Part shown: positions 1-8,915 of the stretch, one piece after another
Position numbering within the stretch: position 1 is the stretch's first letter
Layout: each line of letters starts with the position of its first letter
Assembly (NCBI RefSeq): GCF_012027425.1
Contig: NZ_SNUE01000004.1
Span: forward strand, 137,887 to 201,886
Direction of reading: 5' to 3'
Length of the DNA stretch: 64,000 nucleotides
Origin: Thermococcus sp. MV5
GTDB taxonomy: Archaea; Methanobacteriota_B; Thermococci; Thermococcales; Thermococcaceae
Position numbers and translations under genes: made by a program
The notes under the pieces: generated by a model
What the model was told of the DNA's origin: nothing
Seen by the model: the letters and a program-made list of their open reading frames with translations, nothing else
Databases searched by the model: none

Positions 1-187
1 CCGTATAATCTTTTTTCCACGCATCAAAGAGTACAACAGCATTATCTGTTTTCATCAAATAGGCATTGTACGTTATTCCCTCTGGAATGTCCCAAGTGGC
101 CTCAAAATACCTTATCTGATCATCATCAATTCTCAAAAGGTAAAGTTCTGGCTCTTCTAGAAGTTTCTCAATCCAAACCTTTGGCAT
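1..187 (-). CDS. Flavodiiron (FprA-type A flavoprotein) N-terminus, partial
   Basis: Only the first 62 codons are inside the window; the gene runs off the left edge. The protein begins MPKVWIEKLLEEPELYLLRI and continues with IRYFEATWDIPEG and TYNAYLMKTDNAVVLFDAW. This is the opening beta-sandwich of the metallo-beta-lactamase domain of flavodiiron proteins, which reduce O2 or NO at a di-iron site and carry FMN in a C-terminal flavodoxin domain. Neither the metal ligands nor the FMN domain can be seen here. The ATG is preceded by GAGGTGATGAGAAA, a good ribosome-binding site. The neighbouring peroxiredoxin genes fit a role in oxygen defence, which is inference. Confidence 0.75.
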   Translation of the reverse strand, partial: MPKVWIEKLLEEPELYLLRIDDDQIRYFEATWDIPEGITYNAYLMKTDNAVVLFDAWKKDYT

Positions 188-233
188 TTTCTCATCACCT
201 CAATTTAGTTCTAAAATCAAAAATATAAAATTT

Positions 234-683
234 TCACCTCTCAAAAAACTCAAAAATCTCCCCCAAGTCAGGTACTTCCTTAATAGGATACACCTTCAAA
301 AAGGCCACCTTACCTTCTTCGTCAACAATCACATTTGCTCTTTCTGAAAACCCATCCTTTTCTCTGAAGAGATCATAAAGTTTGGCTACTGCTCCATGGG
401 GCCAAAAATCACTCAAAATTTTAAGTTTTTTGAGCCCTATGTGTTCTGCCCAAGCCTTCTTAGCAGGAACTGAATCAACGCTTATACCCACGGGGACGAC
501 GTTTAAACTTTCGAATCTATCATAATTTTCCTCTAATGCTCTCATTTGCTTTTCACAGATGCTAGTCCATGCAAGAGGATGGAAGGATAGGAGAACTTTT
601 TTCTCCCTAAATTCCGAAAGTTTAAATTCCTCCCCATTTTGATCCTTTAAAACAAAATCCGGTGCATCTTCTCCAATATTCAT
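234..683 (-). CDS. Peroxiredoxin, 1-Cys/BCP-like
   Basis: 149 residues with a thioredoxin-like AhpC/TSA fold. The N-terminus reads GEDAPDFVLKDQNGEEFKLSEF, and the peroxidatic site is HPLAWTSICEKQM, a variant of the family PxxxTxxC motif with Cys near residue 43. There is no second cysteine, so a resolving thiol must come from elsewhere (1-Cys mechanism). Family members reduce hydrogen peroxide and organic hydroperoxides in the cytoplasm. The start ATG follows GGGGGTGAAAAC. It sits 28 bases from the 2-oxoacid oxidoreductase genes on the same strand and 46 bases from the flavodiiron gene, so co-transcription is likely. Confidence 0.85.
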   Translation of the reverse strand: MNIGEDAPDFVLKDQNGEEFKLSEFREKKVLLSFHPLAWTSICEKQMRALEENYDRFESLNVVPVGISVDSVPAKKAWAEHIGLKKLKILSDFWPHGAVAKLYDLFREKDGFSERANVIVDEEGKVAFLKVYPIKEVPDLGEIFEFFER

Positions 684-711
684 GTTTTCACCCCCAAAAT
701 ATTATAAAATA

Positions 712-1584
712 TCAAAAACCTTTTTTCATCCCTAGAATTTTCTTAATCTCCTCAAGTTTTGGTTTTCTCTGCCATAATGGTGTTTTATCCTTCTTATAAG
801 CCGTAACTTGTTCTTCAAATGTTGGTTTCTCGCGAATGTAGAATATTCCAAGTGGAAGTGGATCGGTTTCTATTGCCCTCTTAAAAGCCTCCTCTCTATT
901 ATATGGATCATGGTCTTCCATCCAGTATGTATGCTTGTTGTACCATTCGTATGTATTTACCTTGTTAAAGCTTACACAGGGATGAAATATATCCACTATA
1001 GCCAATCCTTTGTGCTGAATTGCTTTCTTTATAATCTCTGCACTTTTCTCAAAATACCCCATGAAAGTTCTCGCAACAAATGATGCATCAAGAGCTATTG
1101 CTAATGCTATTGGGTTAAATGGCTCTTCAAAGACACCCCAAGGTTGAGTTGGAGTCTTCATTCCGAGCATTGTTGTGGGGGAAGCCTGGCCTTTGGTAAG
1201 CCCATAAATCTGATTGTCATGGATGAGAATCGTGATATCGGGGTTCCTTCTTATTGCGTGAAGAAAATGATTCCCTCCTTCAGCATACATATCTCCATCT
1301 CCCCCTTCCGCTATCACGGTGAGCTTGGGATTAGCTGCCTTTACAGCAGTTGCTATAGGCAATGAACGTCCGTGAAGTGTGTGATAACCATTAACCTTTA
1401 TGTAGTGGGGCATCTTCGCGGCTTGACCTATTCCGCTTATGATCACTACTTCCTGAGGAGTTAGATTAAGTTCAGCAAAAACCCTCCTTAAGATGTTTCT
1501 AATTCCAAAGTTCCCGCATCCGGGGCACCATGCTATATCCTTGCTCCCCGGCCTTTTTGGTTCAAAAAGCATTGGAGAGGTCAT
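712..1584 (-). CDS. 2-oxoacid:ferredoxin oxidoreductase, beta (TPP) subunit
   Basis: 290 residues. The beta subunit binds thiamine pyrophosphate and a [4Fe-4S] cluster and decarboxylates a 2-oxoacid to an acyl-CoA while reducing ferredoxin. [13 protein letters not shown] near residue 20 is the conserved cluster/TPP region. [13 protein letters not shown] followed by [14 protein letters not shown] is the Mg-TPP binding motif. The start overlaps the end of the alpha gene by four bases, so the two are translationally coupled. The substrate (2-oxoglutarate, pyruvate, aliphatic or broad) cannot be told from sequence alone. Confidence 0.88.
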   Translation of the reverse strand: MTSPMLFEPKRPGSKDIAWCPGCGNFGIRNILRRVFAELNLTPQEVVIISGIGQAAKMPHYIKVNGYHTLHGRSLPIATAVKAANPKLTVIAEGGDGDMYAEGGNHFLHAIRRNPDITILIHDNQIYGLTKGQASPTTMLGMKTPTQPWGVFEEPFNPIALAIALDASFVARTFMGYFEKSAEIIKKAIQHKGLAIVDIFHPCVSFNKVNTYEWYNKHTYWMEDHDPYNREEAFKRAIETDPLPLGIFYIREKPTFEEQVTAYKKDKTPLWQRKPKLEEIKKILGMKKGF

Positions 1585-3293
1585 TCTAACACCCCCTTAA
1601 GAGCATCAAAAATCTCCTCAACTGAGAAAGGTCTCCCGTCATACTTCAAAATCTTATGATCTACGCTTACTCCAAATTCTTTCTTTAGAAGTTCTGCAAA
1701 CTGAGCTGTAACGTTCTGCTCAATATCAATCAGTACTTTATCTTCCAATAGTTCTTTAACAGCATCTGGTAGTGGATAAAGCCATTTAAAGTGTAAAAAT
1801 GCGATATCCTCCCTTCCAAGATTCTCAAGAACCTCCTTTACTACATGATACGTTGAACCCCAACTAATAACAAGGTACCTTGGGTCTTCACTTCCAATAA
1901 GCTCTGGCATCATTGCATCTTTTCTCATTGTAATGAGCTTTTTGATGGCCCTTTTCTCCTGCATAAGTCTCGAGAGATCTTCCTCTTCTGTAATATCCCC
2001 CCATTCATCGTGTTCATTCCCATTTGCCACTATAACCCCTTTTCCATAGCCAGGTATTCCTCTCGGAGAGATACCATCCTCTGTAAGGAGGTAGCGCTTG
2101 TAATTTTCATCTGTCTCGACTATATGTTTCTCAAGCTTGAGTGCGCTCAAATCAAACTCTGGCACGTTATAGTATGTATCAACAAAGTATTGATCAGTGA
2201 GAATTATCACAGGAACCTGATATTTATCTGCCAAGTTGAAGGCAGTAGCTGTTAGGTAGAACGCCTCTTCTATACTCCCCGGAGCAAGAACTATACGGGG
2301 AAACTCACCATGTCCAGAGTATAGGACAAGATTCAAATCGCTTTGTAGTGTCCTTGTCGGTAAACCAGTTGCCGGGCCTGGCCTTTGAGCTAGATGGATT
2401 ACTATTGGGTTCTCTGCCATTCCAGCCAAGCTCAGGGCCTCACTCATTAGAGCAAATCCTCCACCGGAAGTTGTAACCATTCCCCTTGCACCAGCAAACC
2501 ATGCACCCAGTGCCATGTTTACTGCTGCAATTTCATCTTCTGTTTGTTCCACAATTATCTCAAACTCCTCTGCATGTTGAGCGGAAAAAACAGCGACTCC
2601 AGTTGATGGACTCATTGGATAAAAAGTTAGAATGTTCATTCCTCCAGCAATAGCCCCTAAAGCAATAGCCTCAGTGCCACTCAAGAGTACTTCTTCCTTA
2701 ACTCTCTCATCTTTTTTCACATCGATTCCAATGATCTTTTCTTCACACAACTTTACACCAAGGTTATATCCTTTTTCAGCTGCCTCAATATTTCTAGAGA
2801 CTACATCCTCTCCTTTAGAACCAAACCTCTTCCTTAAGTACTCTTTAAGAATCTCAAAATCCCCACGAAAGAGGCCAACTGCTATTCCAGCGGCTATTGT
2901 GTTTAGATATAAAGCACTGCCCACATCTTTTGCCATTTTGTTAAAAGGAACTTCAACAAAAGTAATCTTCTCCATAAATTCCTCTTCAACGTTTTCTCGC
3001 TCTCCAAGAACAACTGTATTTTCTGAGAGCCTATTTTGCAGCCAAGGTAAAACTCCACGCTTGAAGGGGATCAGAATATCAATTCTTCTTACAAAAGCTC
3101 TTACTTTCTTAGAAGAAACCCTTATTTCGGTTGTATTTATACCCCCTCTCACTCGAGACATGTATTCTTTATTCGCATAGACATTGTATCCAGAAAGTTT
3201 CAAAACTCTTGTTAAGATTTCCTCCACGGTTTGAATTCCCTGCCCTGCTGCACCTCCCAAAACAATAGAAACATCTTCTTTAAACTCAACCAT
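1581..3293 (-). CDS. 2-oxoacid:ferredoxin oxidoreductase, fused gamma-alpha subunit
   Basis: 570 residues with two fused domains. The N-terminal gamma domain has [17 protein letters not shown], and the alpha domain starts near residue 205 ([20 protein letters not shown]). The substrate-binding loop reads YPMSPSTG, close to the YPITPSTG of two-subunit archaeal enzymes. The alpha plus beta layout has no separate delta ferredoxin subunit, unlike the four-subunit POR, VOR and KGOR enzymes also known in this order. The start ATG lies behind GGGATTGAG. A TATA-like stretch at 3347-3360 gives the pair its own promoter. Confidence 0.85.
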   Translation of the reverse strand: MVEFKEDVSIVLGGAAGQGIQTVEEILTRVLKLSGYNVYANKEYMSRVRGGINTTEIRVSSKKVRAFVRRIDILIPFKRGVLPWLQNRLSENTVVLGERENVEEEFMEKITFVEVPFNKMAKDVGSALYLNTIAAGIAVGLFRGDFEILKEYLRKRFGSKGEDVVSRNIEAAEKGYNLGVKLCEEKIIGIDVKKDERVKEEVLLSGTEAIALGAIAGGMNILTFYPMSPSTGVAVFSAQHAEEFEIIVEQTEDEIAAVNMALGAWFAGARGMVTTSGGGFALMSEALSLAGMAENPIVIHLAQRPGPATGLPTRTLQSDLNLVLYSGHGEFPRIVLAPGSIEEAFYLTATAFNLADKYQVPVIILTDQYFVDTYYNVPEFDLSALKLEKHIVETDENYKRYLLTEDGISPRGIPGYGKGVIVANGNEHDEWGDITEEEDLSRLMQEKRAIKKLITMRKDAMMPELIGSEDPRYLVISWGSTYHVVKEVLENLGREDIAFLHFKWLYPLPDAVKELLEDKVLIDIEQNVTAQFAELLKKEFGVSVDHKILKYDGRPFSVEEIFDALKGVLE

Positions 3294-3346
3294 ATCTCAA
3301 TCCCTCACATTAAGTTCGACTTTCGTCATAATAAGGTTTGTGAGTT

Positions 3347-3360
3347 AGGTTTATATAATT
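3347..3360 (-). promoter_or_regulatory. TATA box of the 2-oxoacid oxidoreductase operon
   Basis: Read on the minus strand, AATTATATAAACC lies about 55-65 bases upstream of the alpha-subunit ATG. This leaves room for a start site about 25 bases downstream and a leader of about 30 bases. Assignment is by sequence resemblance only. Confidence 0.5.
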
Positions 3361-3436
3361 TTCTTTTGGAATCCTAATAATAAGATTCTCCATCTTAAAG
3401 AAGATCTTTAGAAGAAAAAAATAGAGTTGGAAAGAG

Positions 3437-4087
3437 TCATTCTAGCTTTTTATGGCAGAACCACCAATCATAGCATTCAATCTCTCCTTTTTCCTTGGCT
3501 TTCTCACGTTTCTTGATCTGATCAACTGTTCCAGCAGGTGGAACAATAACCTCATCTCCAATTAGCTCATTGCTGGGCCATTTATGAGGCAGAGCTACAC
3601 CTCTCTCGGTGCTTATTTTAAGAGCCTTCACAAGTCTAAGTATTTCGTCCCAATCTCTACCAACTTCTGCCGGGTAGTATACGATAGCTCTGATAATTCC
3701 TTTATTATCTACTATGAAAACCGCTCTTGCTGTGATTGTCGCTCCACTAGGTATCATACCTAAAGCTTCAGCGAGGCTACCACGATCGTCAGCGATTACT
3801 GGGAACGTTATCTCCACCCCAAGGTTCTCCTTTATCCACTCCATCCACTTAAGGTGGCTAAACACCTGATCAACACTCAATCCAATAGGCTCAACACCAA
3901 GCTCTCTGAACTGTTCAACTCTTTTTTGCATACCGTAAAATTCAGTTGTACAAACAGGGGTAAAATCCGCCGGATGGCTAAACAGGACAAACCACTTGCC
4001 CTTTTCAACAAAGTAGTCGGGAAGCGTTATCACTCCATGGGTTGTTTTCACTTCCACTTCTGGAAACTTTTCTCCAATAACTACCAT
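3437..4087 (-). CDS. Peroxiredoxin, archaeal AhpC/Prx6 type
   Basis: 216 residues from [11 protein letters not shown] to CHKKLE, the usual length of the Pyrococcus horikoshii-type thioredoxin peroxidase. The peroxidatic cysteine is in [13 protein letters not shown]. Two more cysteines in IECYDWWFC at the C-terminus match the resolving pair of this archaeal group. It detoxifies peroxides in the cytoplasm, and known relatives form decameric rings. An open frame continues 24 codons further upstream, but that part lies in the promoter. GAGGTGATGGAA before the ATG at 4087 fixes the start. A TATA-like stretch lies at 4134-4143. Confidence 0.93.
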   Translation of the reverse strand: MVVIGEKFPEVEVKTTHGVITLPDYFVEKGKWFVLFSHPADFTPVCTTEFYGMQKRVEQFRELGVEPIGLSVDQVFSHLKWMEWIKENLGVEITFPVIADDRGSLAEALGMIPSGATITARAVFIVDNKGIIRAIVYYPAEVGRDWDEILRLVKALKISTERGVALPHKWPSNELIGDEVIVPPAGTVDQIKKREKAKEKGEIECYDWWFCHKKLE

Positions 4088-4133
4088 TTCCATCACCTCA
4101 TAATTACTTTCATATGAAACTAGTGTAGTTCGA

Positions 4134-4143
4134 ATATATAAAA
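4134..4143 (-). promoter_or_regulatory. TATA box of the peroxiredoxin gene
   Basis: On the minus strand the sequence TTTTATATATTCG is about 50 bases upstream of the peroxiredoxin start codon. No inverted repeat that would mark a repressor site is obvious around it. Confidence 0.45.
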
Positions 4144-4247
4144 TTTTTGGTTTGTCCAATAATAGCTACATAGCAAAATTTCGAATATAATGTTGTGTAA
4201 AAATCCCTATTATTCTCCGAAATTCTACATTTTCTGGGAAAAATCTC

Positions 4248-5003
4248 TCACAAAGAAGAGAGTCTTAAAACTAACTCGGCTTTTTCACAGTGCTCTTTAA
4301 GCCGTTTCTTTACTTCCTCTTCTCCTCCTAAAACAGGCCAGAGAATAGAATCTATATGCAGAGGAGGTATCCCAACTTCTTTTGAAATCTTTTCCCAAAA
4401 CTTTACGGGATCCTCAGATGTAAACCTTTTTGTGTAATTTTTAATTCTAAAGTCTTTAGGTATGTGAATTTCCATTGGATAAGGAACAAATTTTCTAAAA
4501 ACAATTCTAGATGCATATCCAAACATTTTAACAGCAAATACTATTGTTTTAGCATCCTCCTTGGCTCTCATGACCTTCACAAGATCATTCCTAAATTTCA
4601 GCATGTTGTTGTAATAAACTTCAAAATCCCCTAACGTCAAATTCATTAAAAAAGGTTCAAGTCTTTCCAGACGGTTTAGCTTTGAGGAAATCAGCCTTTT
4701 ATTAGTTTTAGATTTAGGTAAAAACTCAGAATAAGCTCTTAAGATAGTGGTCTTTGGATAATTTTGAGAGAAATAATTTGAGAATTCCAACCACCACTGC
4801 TCACCCTTAGCAGAGATCTGATAACTAACAATAGAATTTGCTATAACAAGCTTAATGAAAAGTTCATCATCACCAAGGTGCTCGTAGAGATTTTTTAATG
4901 CTGAAAACTGGAGATCCACTTTTTCTTCAATAATTTTCGCGCATTCGATCCCCAGTTCCATAAGGATATTTTTGAGTACCTCAACTTTCAACGCTTCCAC
5001 CAA
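4248..5003 (-). CDS. Archaeal 8-oxoguanine DNA glycosylase (AGOG)
   Basis: About 250 residues, all helical in character, resembling archaeal GO glycosylase/lyase (AGOG), a helix-hairpin-helix enzyme. It removes 8-oxoguanine and nicks the abasic strand using a lysine and an aspartate. The region KVMRAKEDAKTIVFAVKMFG carries the lysine-rich helices, and IPKDFRIKNYTKRF carries the conserved Asp. The start is uncertain. TTG (5003) and GTG (5000) are adjacent, and a GGTGG stretch sits 6 bases before a TTG at 4991 that could be the real start. It lies between the peroxiredoxin gene and the mbx operon on the same strand, so oxidative-damage repair fits the neighbourhood. Confidence 0.82.
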   Translation of the reverse strand: MVEALKVEVLKNILMELGIECAKIIEEKVDLQFSALKNLYEHLGDDELFIKLVIANSIVSYQISAKGEQWWLEFSNYFSQNYPKTTILRAYSEFLPKSKTNKRLISSKLNRLERLEPFLMNLTLGDFEVYYNNMLKFRNDLVKVMRAKEDAKTIVFAVKMFGYASRIVFRKFVPYPMEIHIPKDFRIKNYTKRFTSEDPVKFWEKISKEVGIPPLHIDSILWPVLGGEEEVKKRLKEHCEKAELVLRLSSL

Positions 5004-5054
5004 AATAGAAAGAGGGTTAAGGGCTTATAGAGTTTGCGAAAAAGAAAAAGGGAA

Positions 5055-5666
5055 CTAATCAACTTTTTCCTCTTCTACAGACTCTTTCTTTTCTTTAGAT
5101 GGTTTTGGCTTTGCTGGTGGTTTAAGACCGTAGCCGAGTATCTTAAATTCAAAAGTGCTTCCATCCCTAAGGATATATCTAACTTTCCCATCTTCAAGAT
5201 ATTCAATCTTAGCTAATGGATGCCTGTAGTCTTCGAATTTTCTCACCATATCTTCTGGCAATGGAACCCAGTCAAAGAGCTCAAGTTCTTCCTCTTTCCA
5301 CTCTGTAGTTAAGATATAATGCTCCACATGGCCCAGTGCTCCAGTAGGACATACATCAACACAGAACTGACAGAAGGTACATCTACCATAGTCTATCTTT
5401 GGGTGTGCCCTTTTTTCTCCTTCAATCCAGGTCATCTCTATGGCTCTTGCAGGACATATCTGACCACACATATTACAACCGATACACGTCTTCCAGTTGA
5501 GAGTATGGAATCCACGGTATTTTTCAGCAATTTGCGTAGATTCATAGGGGATCTTTATAGTTACAGGCTTTTTGAAGAGATATTTTAGACTAAGCCAGGG
5601 TTTCAAGAAGGAGGGCCTCTTCTTAACCTTCTCCTCAGGCGCAATTTTAAATTTAGCTTCACTCAT
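5055..5666 (-). CDS. mbxN: MbxN/MbsN, NuoI-like 2x[4Fe-4S] subunit
   Basis: 203 residues, last gene of the mbx operon. Two ferredoxin motifs are visible: CIGCNMCGQICP near residue 60 and CTFCQFCVDVCP near residue 100. Each binds a [4Fe-4S] cluster and together they pass electrons from ferredoxin towards the MbxJ cluster. The C-terminal tail (about residue 185 onward) is rich in Lys, Glu and Pro and looks disordered. The start ATG has GAGGTG-type pairing (AGGTGATGAAAA). It follows mbxL by 6 bases. Confidence 0.93.
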   Translation of the reverse strand: MSEAKFKIAPEEKVKKRPSFLKPWLSLKYLFKKPVTIKIPYESTQIAEKYRGFHTLNWKTCIGCNMCGQICPARAIEMTWIEGEKRAHPKIDYGRCTFCQFCVDVCPTGALGHVEHYILTTEWKEEELELFDWVPLPEDMVRKFEDYRHPLAKIEYLEDGKVRYILRDGSTFEFKILGYGLKPPAKPKPSKEKKESVEEEKVD

Positions 5667-5672
5667 TTTTCA

Positions 5673-6848
5673 TCACCTGTCTATGTCCGGTGGACAGTTT
5701 CCTAATGTCATCAATATAACTGGCACATCTGCTATTCTAGCCCCCACCAAAAGCTGCTCTATTACTCTAATTCCATGAGATATGCTTGGACCTCTTATCT
5801 GAACCCTATATGGCTTGTTTCCTCCATCGCTTACAACATAGACTCCAAAATCTCCAGTCGTAGCTTCTACATGGGCGTAAGCATCTCCTGCAGGAACTTT
5901 AAATCTTGGTAGTGCCTTAAGTCTTGGATCTTCTACTTTATAGGGTCCATCTGGTGGTCCCATCTCAAGAAGCTGTTCGAGGATGTAAAGGTCCTGCTCA
6001 ATTTCAAATCTCCTCACAAGTGCTCTGGCCAAAGAGTCACCTTCTTTGAGAATAGGTACTTCAAAATCAAGCTCTGGATAGAGCAAATATGGATCTAACC
6101 TCCTTACATCAGCTTTTACTCCTGTAGCTCTTAAGTTTGGCCCGGTAACGCCTTCTGCTAAAGCAAACTTTTTGTCCATTACTCCAATCCCTTCAAGCCT
6201 GTTGTAAGTGATGTAATTTTCAAATAAGATATTGTCAAAGTCTGGAAGTTTATTCTTAACATATTCCACAGTGTCTTTGAGCTGCCTTAGCCACTTGTCT
6301 CCAGGGATATCCCTTCTAACTCCACCAGGAATTGTATAAATGTGGTAAACTCTTGCCCCAGTAAGCTGTTCGAAGAGTGCCATAAACCTCTCTCTATAAG
6401 CAGCGGCCCATTGTCCTGCGGTGTAAACACCAAGCTTAAATGATAATCCCATTGTCCAAAATAGGTACGAAGTAACTCTAGCCATCTCGAGAACAACCGT
6501 CCTGATCCACTGAGCCCTTTCTGGAACCTCCCATCCCATAAGCTCATCAACAGCCATGGAATAAATAGCCTCTGGAACATCAGGCTCTGGGACACAGATT
6601 CTCAGTAGGAGTGCTATGTTTGTGTACCACGGTCTTAGCTCGGCAAGTTTCTCAAATCCTCTGTGAAGGAAGCCTGGATTAGCTATAGCCTTAACAACTC
6701 TATGCCCATCCAGTTTTAAGATTAAGCTGTAATTCTCAGTTGCCATGTGCTGGGGACCAAAAAACAACTCATAAGTGTCTTTATCCAGGGGTAAGAGCTC
6801 CATCCCATTCTCTCTCGCTTCTCTAATGAGTTCCTCTTGTGAGACCAT
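5673..6848 (-). CDS. mbxL: MbxL/MbsL, NuoD-like catalytic subunit lacking the NiFe site
   Basis: 391 residues from MVSQEELIREAR; GAGGTGATGATG places the start at the last of three ATGs. The subunit descends from the NiFe-hydrogenase large subunit. A hydrogenase would need two CxxC pairs. Here one Cys remains in RICVPEP (Cys85) and one in GNCPPDIDR at the extreme C-terminus (Cys385), so a NiFe site cannot form. This two-cysteine arrangement is the signature of the sulfane reductase, where reduction of dissolved polysulfide is thought to occur near these residues. That separates this operon from the H2-evolving mbh. Confidence 0.94.
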   Translation of the reverse strand: MVSQEELIREARENGMELLPLDKDTYELFFGPQHMATENYSLILKLDGHRVVKAIANPGFLHRGFEKLAELRPWYTNIALLLRICVPEPDVPEAIYSMAVDELMGWEVPERAQWIRTVVLEMARVTSYLFWTMGLSFKLGVYTAGQWAAAYRERFMALFEQLTGARVYHIYTIPGGVRRDIPGDKWLRQLKDTVEYVKNKLPDFDNILFENYITYNRLEGIGVMDKKFALAEGVTGPNLRATGVKADVRRLDPYLLYPELDFEVPILKEGDSLARALVRRFEIEQDLYILEQLLEMGPPDGPYKVEDPRLKALPRFKVPAGDAYAHVEATTGDFGVYVVSDGGNKPYRVQIRGPSISHGIRVIEQLLVGARIADVPVILMTLGNCPPDIDR

Positions 6849-6858
6849 CATCATCACC

Positions 6859-7386
6859 TCAAATTACATAGTTCTCCTTATCCTCTTCGAACCTATCCAG
6901 AATCTTGTATTTCCTTTTCACGTAATTAAGCATGTCAAAGTCTTTTCTATGGCAAACTCCTGCTTCTCTATCCTCATCCTCGAGAATCCATGGCATTTCC
7001 AGTTTTTCATTACCCTCAAAGTACACCTTGTAAAATTCATGAGCATCTCTCTCGTAGGTTTCTGCCACGGGATAGATATCCTTCACTGAAGGTACCTTTG
7101 CTTTTTCCACTTCCCTTGGAATCCTTGTCTTTACAAATGCATGGACAGCGTGAGTATAACTCCACATTTGATAAACAAGCTCTATGTCCCCATCTTTAAT
7201 CCAGTCTACTGCCGTTATTTGCATCATGGTTTCAAAGTTACTCTCTTTAAGAAGTGTGAGAAACTCTCTAATCCTCTCTACGGGGATGTGGAACTCAATT
7301 CTCCTAACTCTTCTAACCTTTCCCTCTGCATATGGTGCCTTTTCAAGAATTTGCCTCACTATATTCTCCTCTTTTTCCAGTGTCAT
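6859..7386 (-). CDS. mbxK: MbxK/MbsK, NuoC-like subunit
   Basis: 175 residues. Contains the complex-I 30-kDa signature region, IPREVEKAKVPSVKDIYPVA followed by YERDAHEFYKVYFEGN. This peripheral subunit holds MbxL and MbxJ together and binds no cofactor. The ATG has a strong GGAGGAGTG site. It ends 2 bases before the first possible GTG of mbxL, consistent with one transcript. Confidence 0.92.
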   Translation of the reverse strand: MTLEKEENIVRQILEKAPYAEGKVRRVRRIEFHIPVERIREFLTLLKESNFETMMQITAVDWIKDGDIELVYQMWSYTHAVHAFVKTRIPREVEKAKVPSVKDIYPVAETYERDAHEFYKVYFEGNEKLEMPWILEDEDREAGVCHRKDFDMLNYVKRKYKILDRFEEDKENYVI

Positions 7387-7389
7387 GTT

Positions 7390-7971
7390 TCACTCCTCCT
7401 TAACTTTCTTCTTTTTGTTCATTAACCATGGAATCCATCTTCTCGCAGTCTTTTCTCTCCATCCCTCACCAAAGAGCTCGTCCTGATTTTTCTTGTAGTA
7501 CTCGTAGTTCTCCTTGTAGCGTTTCCATCCATCGGCCTTCCCACTATCAATGAGTTCCATTATCTTCTTGATGCCATCCATAACCGCCTCAGGCCTCGGC
7601 ATGCATCCAGCTATTGCAACATCAATTGGCAGGTACTTGTCAAGGTGCTTGATAGCATTGTAACCGTCCCAGTAAATTCCACCATTTAGTGGACATGAAC
7701 CATGAGCAAGAACGTACTTTGGATCTGGCTGCATTTCATAGGTGATTATTATTCGTTTAAGGGTCTTAGGAGTCACGTAGCCAGTAATGAGGAAGAGATC
7801 GGCCATTCTTGGGGCTGGATTAGGCATCATACCAAAACGCTCTAGATCATATCTTGAGGTCATTAGCGGAGGCATTTCTATACCGCCGCATCCTGTACAA
7901 AATGCCACAATCCACATGCTCCTTTTTCTCGCAAAGTTGATTAGTGGTTCATATAATCTCCAATCAACCAT
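7390..7971 (-). CDS. mbxJ: MbxJ/MbsJ, NuoB-like [4Fe-4S] subunit
   Basis: 193 residues. Cluster ligands are visible in FCTGCGG (Cys25, Cys28), AHGSCPLNGG and AGCMPRPEAV, the pattern of the NuoB/hydrogenase small subunit that binds the proximal [4Fe-4S] cluster next to the catalytic subunit. It receives electrons from MbxN. The start ATG follows GAGGTGAAGAAAA. Confidence 0.93.
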   Translation of the reverse strand: MVDWRLYEPLINFARKRSMWIVAFCTGCGGIEMPPLMTSRYDLERFGMMPNPAPRMADLFLITGYVTPKTLKRIIITYEMQPDPKYVLAHGSCPLNGGIYWDGYNAIKHLDKYLPIDVAIAGCMPRPEAVMDGIKKIMELIDSGKADGWKRYKENYEYYKKNQDELFGEGWREKTARRWIPWLMNKKKKVKEE

Positions 7972-7982
7972 TTTTCTTCACC

Positions 7983-8912
7983 TCACAGAGTCGCTAATAT
8001 TGCCCCCAGAGCGGCTATTATTGTAGGCCATTTCCAGTAGAACCTAGCAGCTTGATCTATAGTGAACCTTGGGAATATTGCACCCATGAAAGTTGCCACC
8101 AAAAGTACCGCAGTCTGCTTGATGAGGAGTACAACTAAAGTTGCTATTGTATTGAGTATTGGACTTCCAAATAGTGTAATTGCTGCTCCCCCAAGGAATA
8201 TGTTTGAGAAGAACAATGTCTCTCCAAAGAGGGCTATCGCATGTTGAATCTGAAGTATTCCCATGTGTTTACCACCAAACTCAACCATTGGGCCAAGGGA
8301 TATCTCACCAGGCGCAATCATGATGTCAAAGGGCTCTTTACCAAACATTGCTTGAAGTACAAGATCGTAAGCAATTGCTGCAAACAAGAGTGGAAGCGCT
8401 GTTATACTCCATCCCATGCTCTGCTGAGCCATCACTATTTCATAGGTACTGAATGTACCATAATATTCAGCAAGAGCAACTATTGCAAACCCCAGTGGTA
8501 CTTGAATTGCTAAGAGCGTCAACAAGGCTCTTTGAGCACCAATGCCAGCATAAGGGTTTCCTGAGCTCATTGCTGCAAACATTATTCCGAGCATTGGTAT
8601 CTCAAGGAGGAAGGTAATTAATACTAGATCACCGTACGCTCTGAGAACACCGATATTTCCAAGAGGTATGAACATTATAGCCAGTATTGTTGCTCCCAAT
8701 GCGTAGATCACGCCAAAGTCATATATTAAACCATGAGTTATGTTGCTTTTCTTTGAAAGGAGCTTAATCGTATCTAAGATGGGCTGATAGATAGGAGGCC
8801 CAACTCTTCTGTGTATTCTTGCAGTGACTATTCTTATTATTCCCATGAACATGAAACCTATGAAAGTTGCATAAATTAAGATAAAGAGAGCTTTTAGAGC
8901 AGTTTCAATCAT
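7983..8912 (-). CDS. mbxM: MbxM/MbsM, NuoH-like membrane subunit
   Basis: 309 residues, strongly hydrophobic with about eight membrane helices. The loops RIHRRVGPPIYQP and PGEISLGPMVEFGGKHMGIL correspond to the conserved quinone-cavity loops of NuoH. In MBX-type enzymes there is no quinone, and the subunit couples redox change in MbxL/J to the antiporter modules. The acidic DIMIAPGE segment is typical of the family. Confidence 0.92.
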   Translation of the reverse strand: MIETALKALFILIYATFIGFMFMGIIRIVTARIHRRVGPPIYQPILDTIKLLSKKSNITHGLIYDFGVIYALGATILAIMFIPLGNIGVLRAYGDLVLITFLLEIPMLGIMFAAMSSGNPYAGIGAQRALLTLLAIQVPLGFAIVALAEYYGTFSTYEIVMAQQSMGWSITALPLLFAAIAYDLVLQAMFGKEPFDIMIAPGEISLGPMVEFGGKHMGILQIQHAIALFGETLFFSNIFLGGAAITLFGSPILNTIATLVVLLIKQTAVLLVATFMGAIFPRFTIDQAARFYWKWPTIIAALGAILATL

Positions 8913-8915
8913 TCT

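Noticed and set aside
3437-4159. Longer peroxiredoxin with 24 extra N-terminal residues
   Set aside because: The extension covers the TATA box, and the family starts at MVVIGEKFP, which has the ribosome-binding site.
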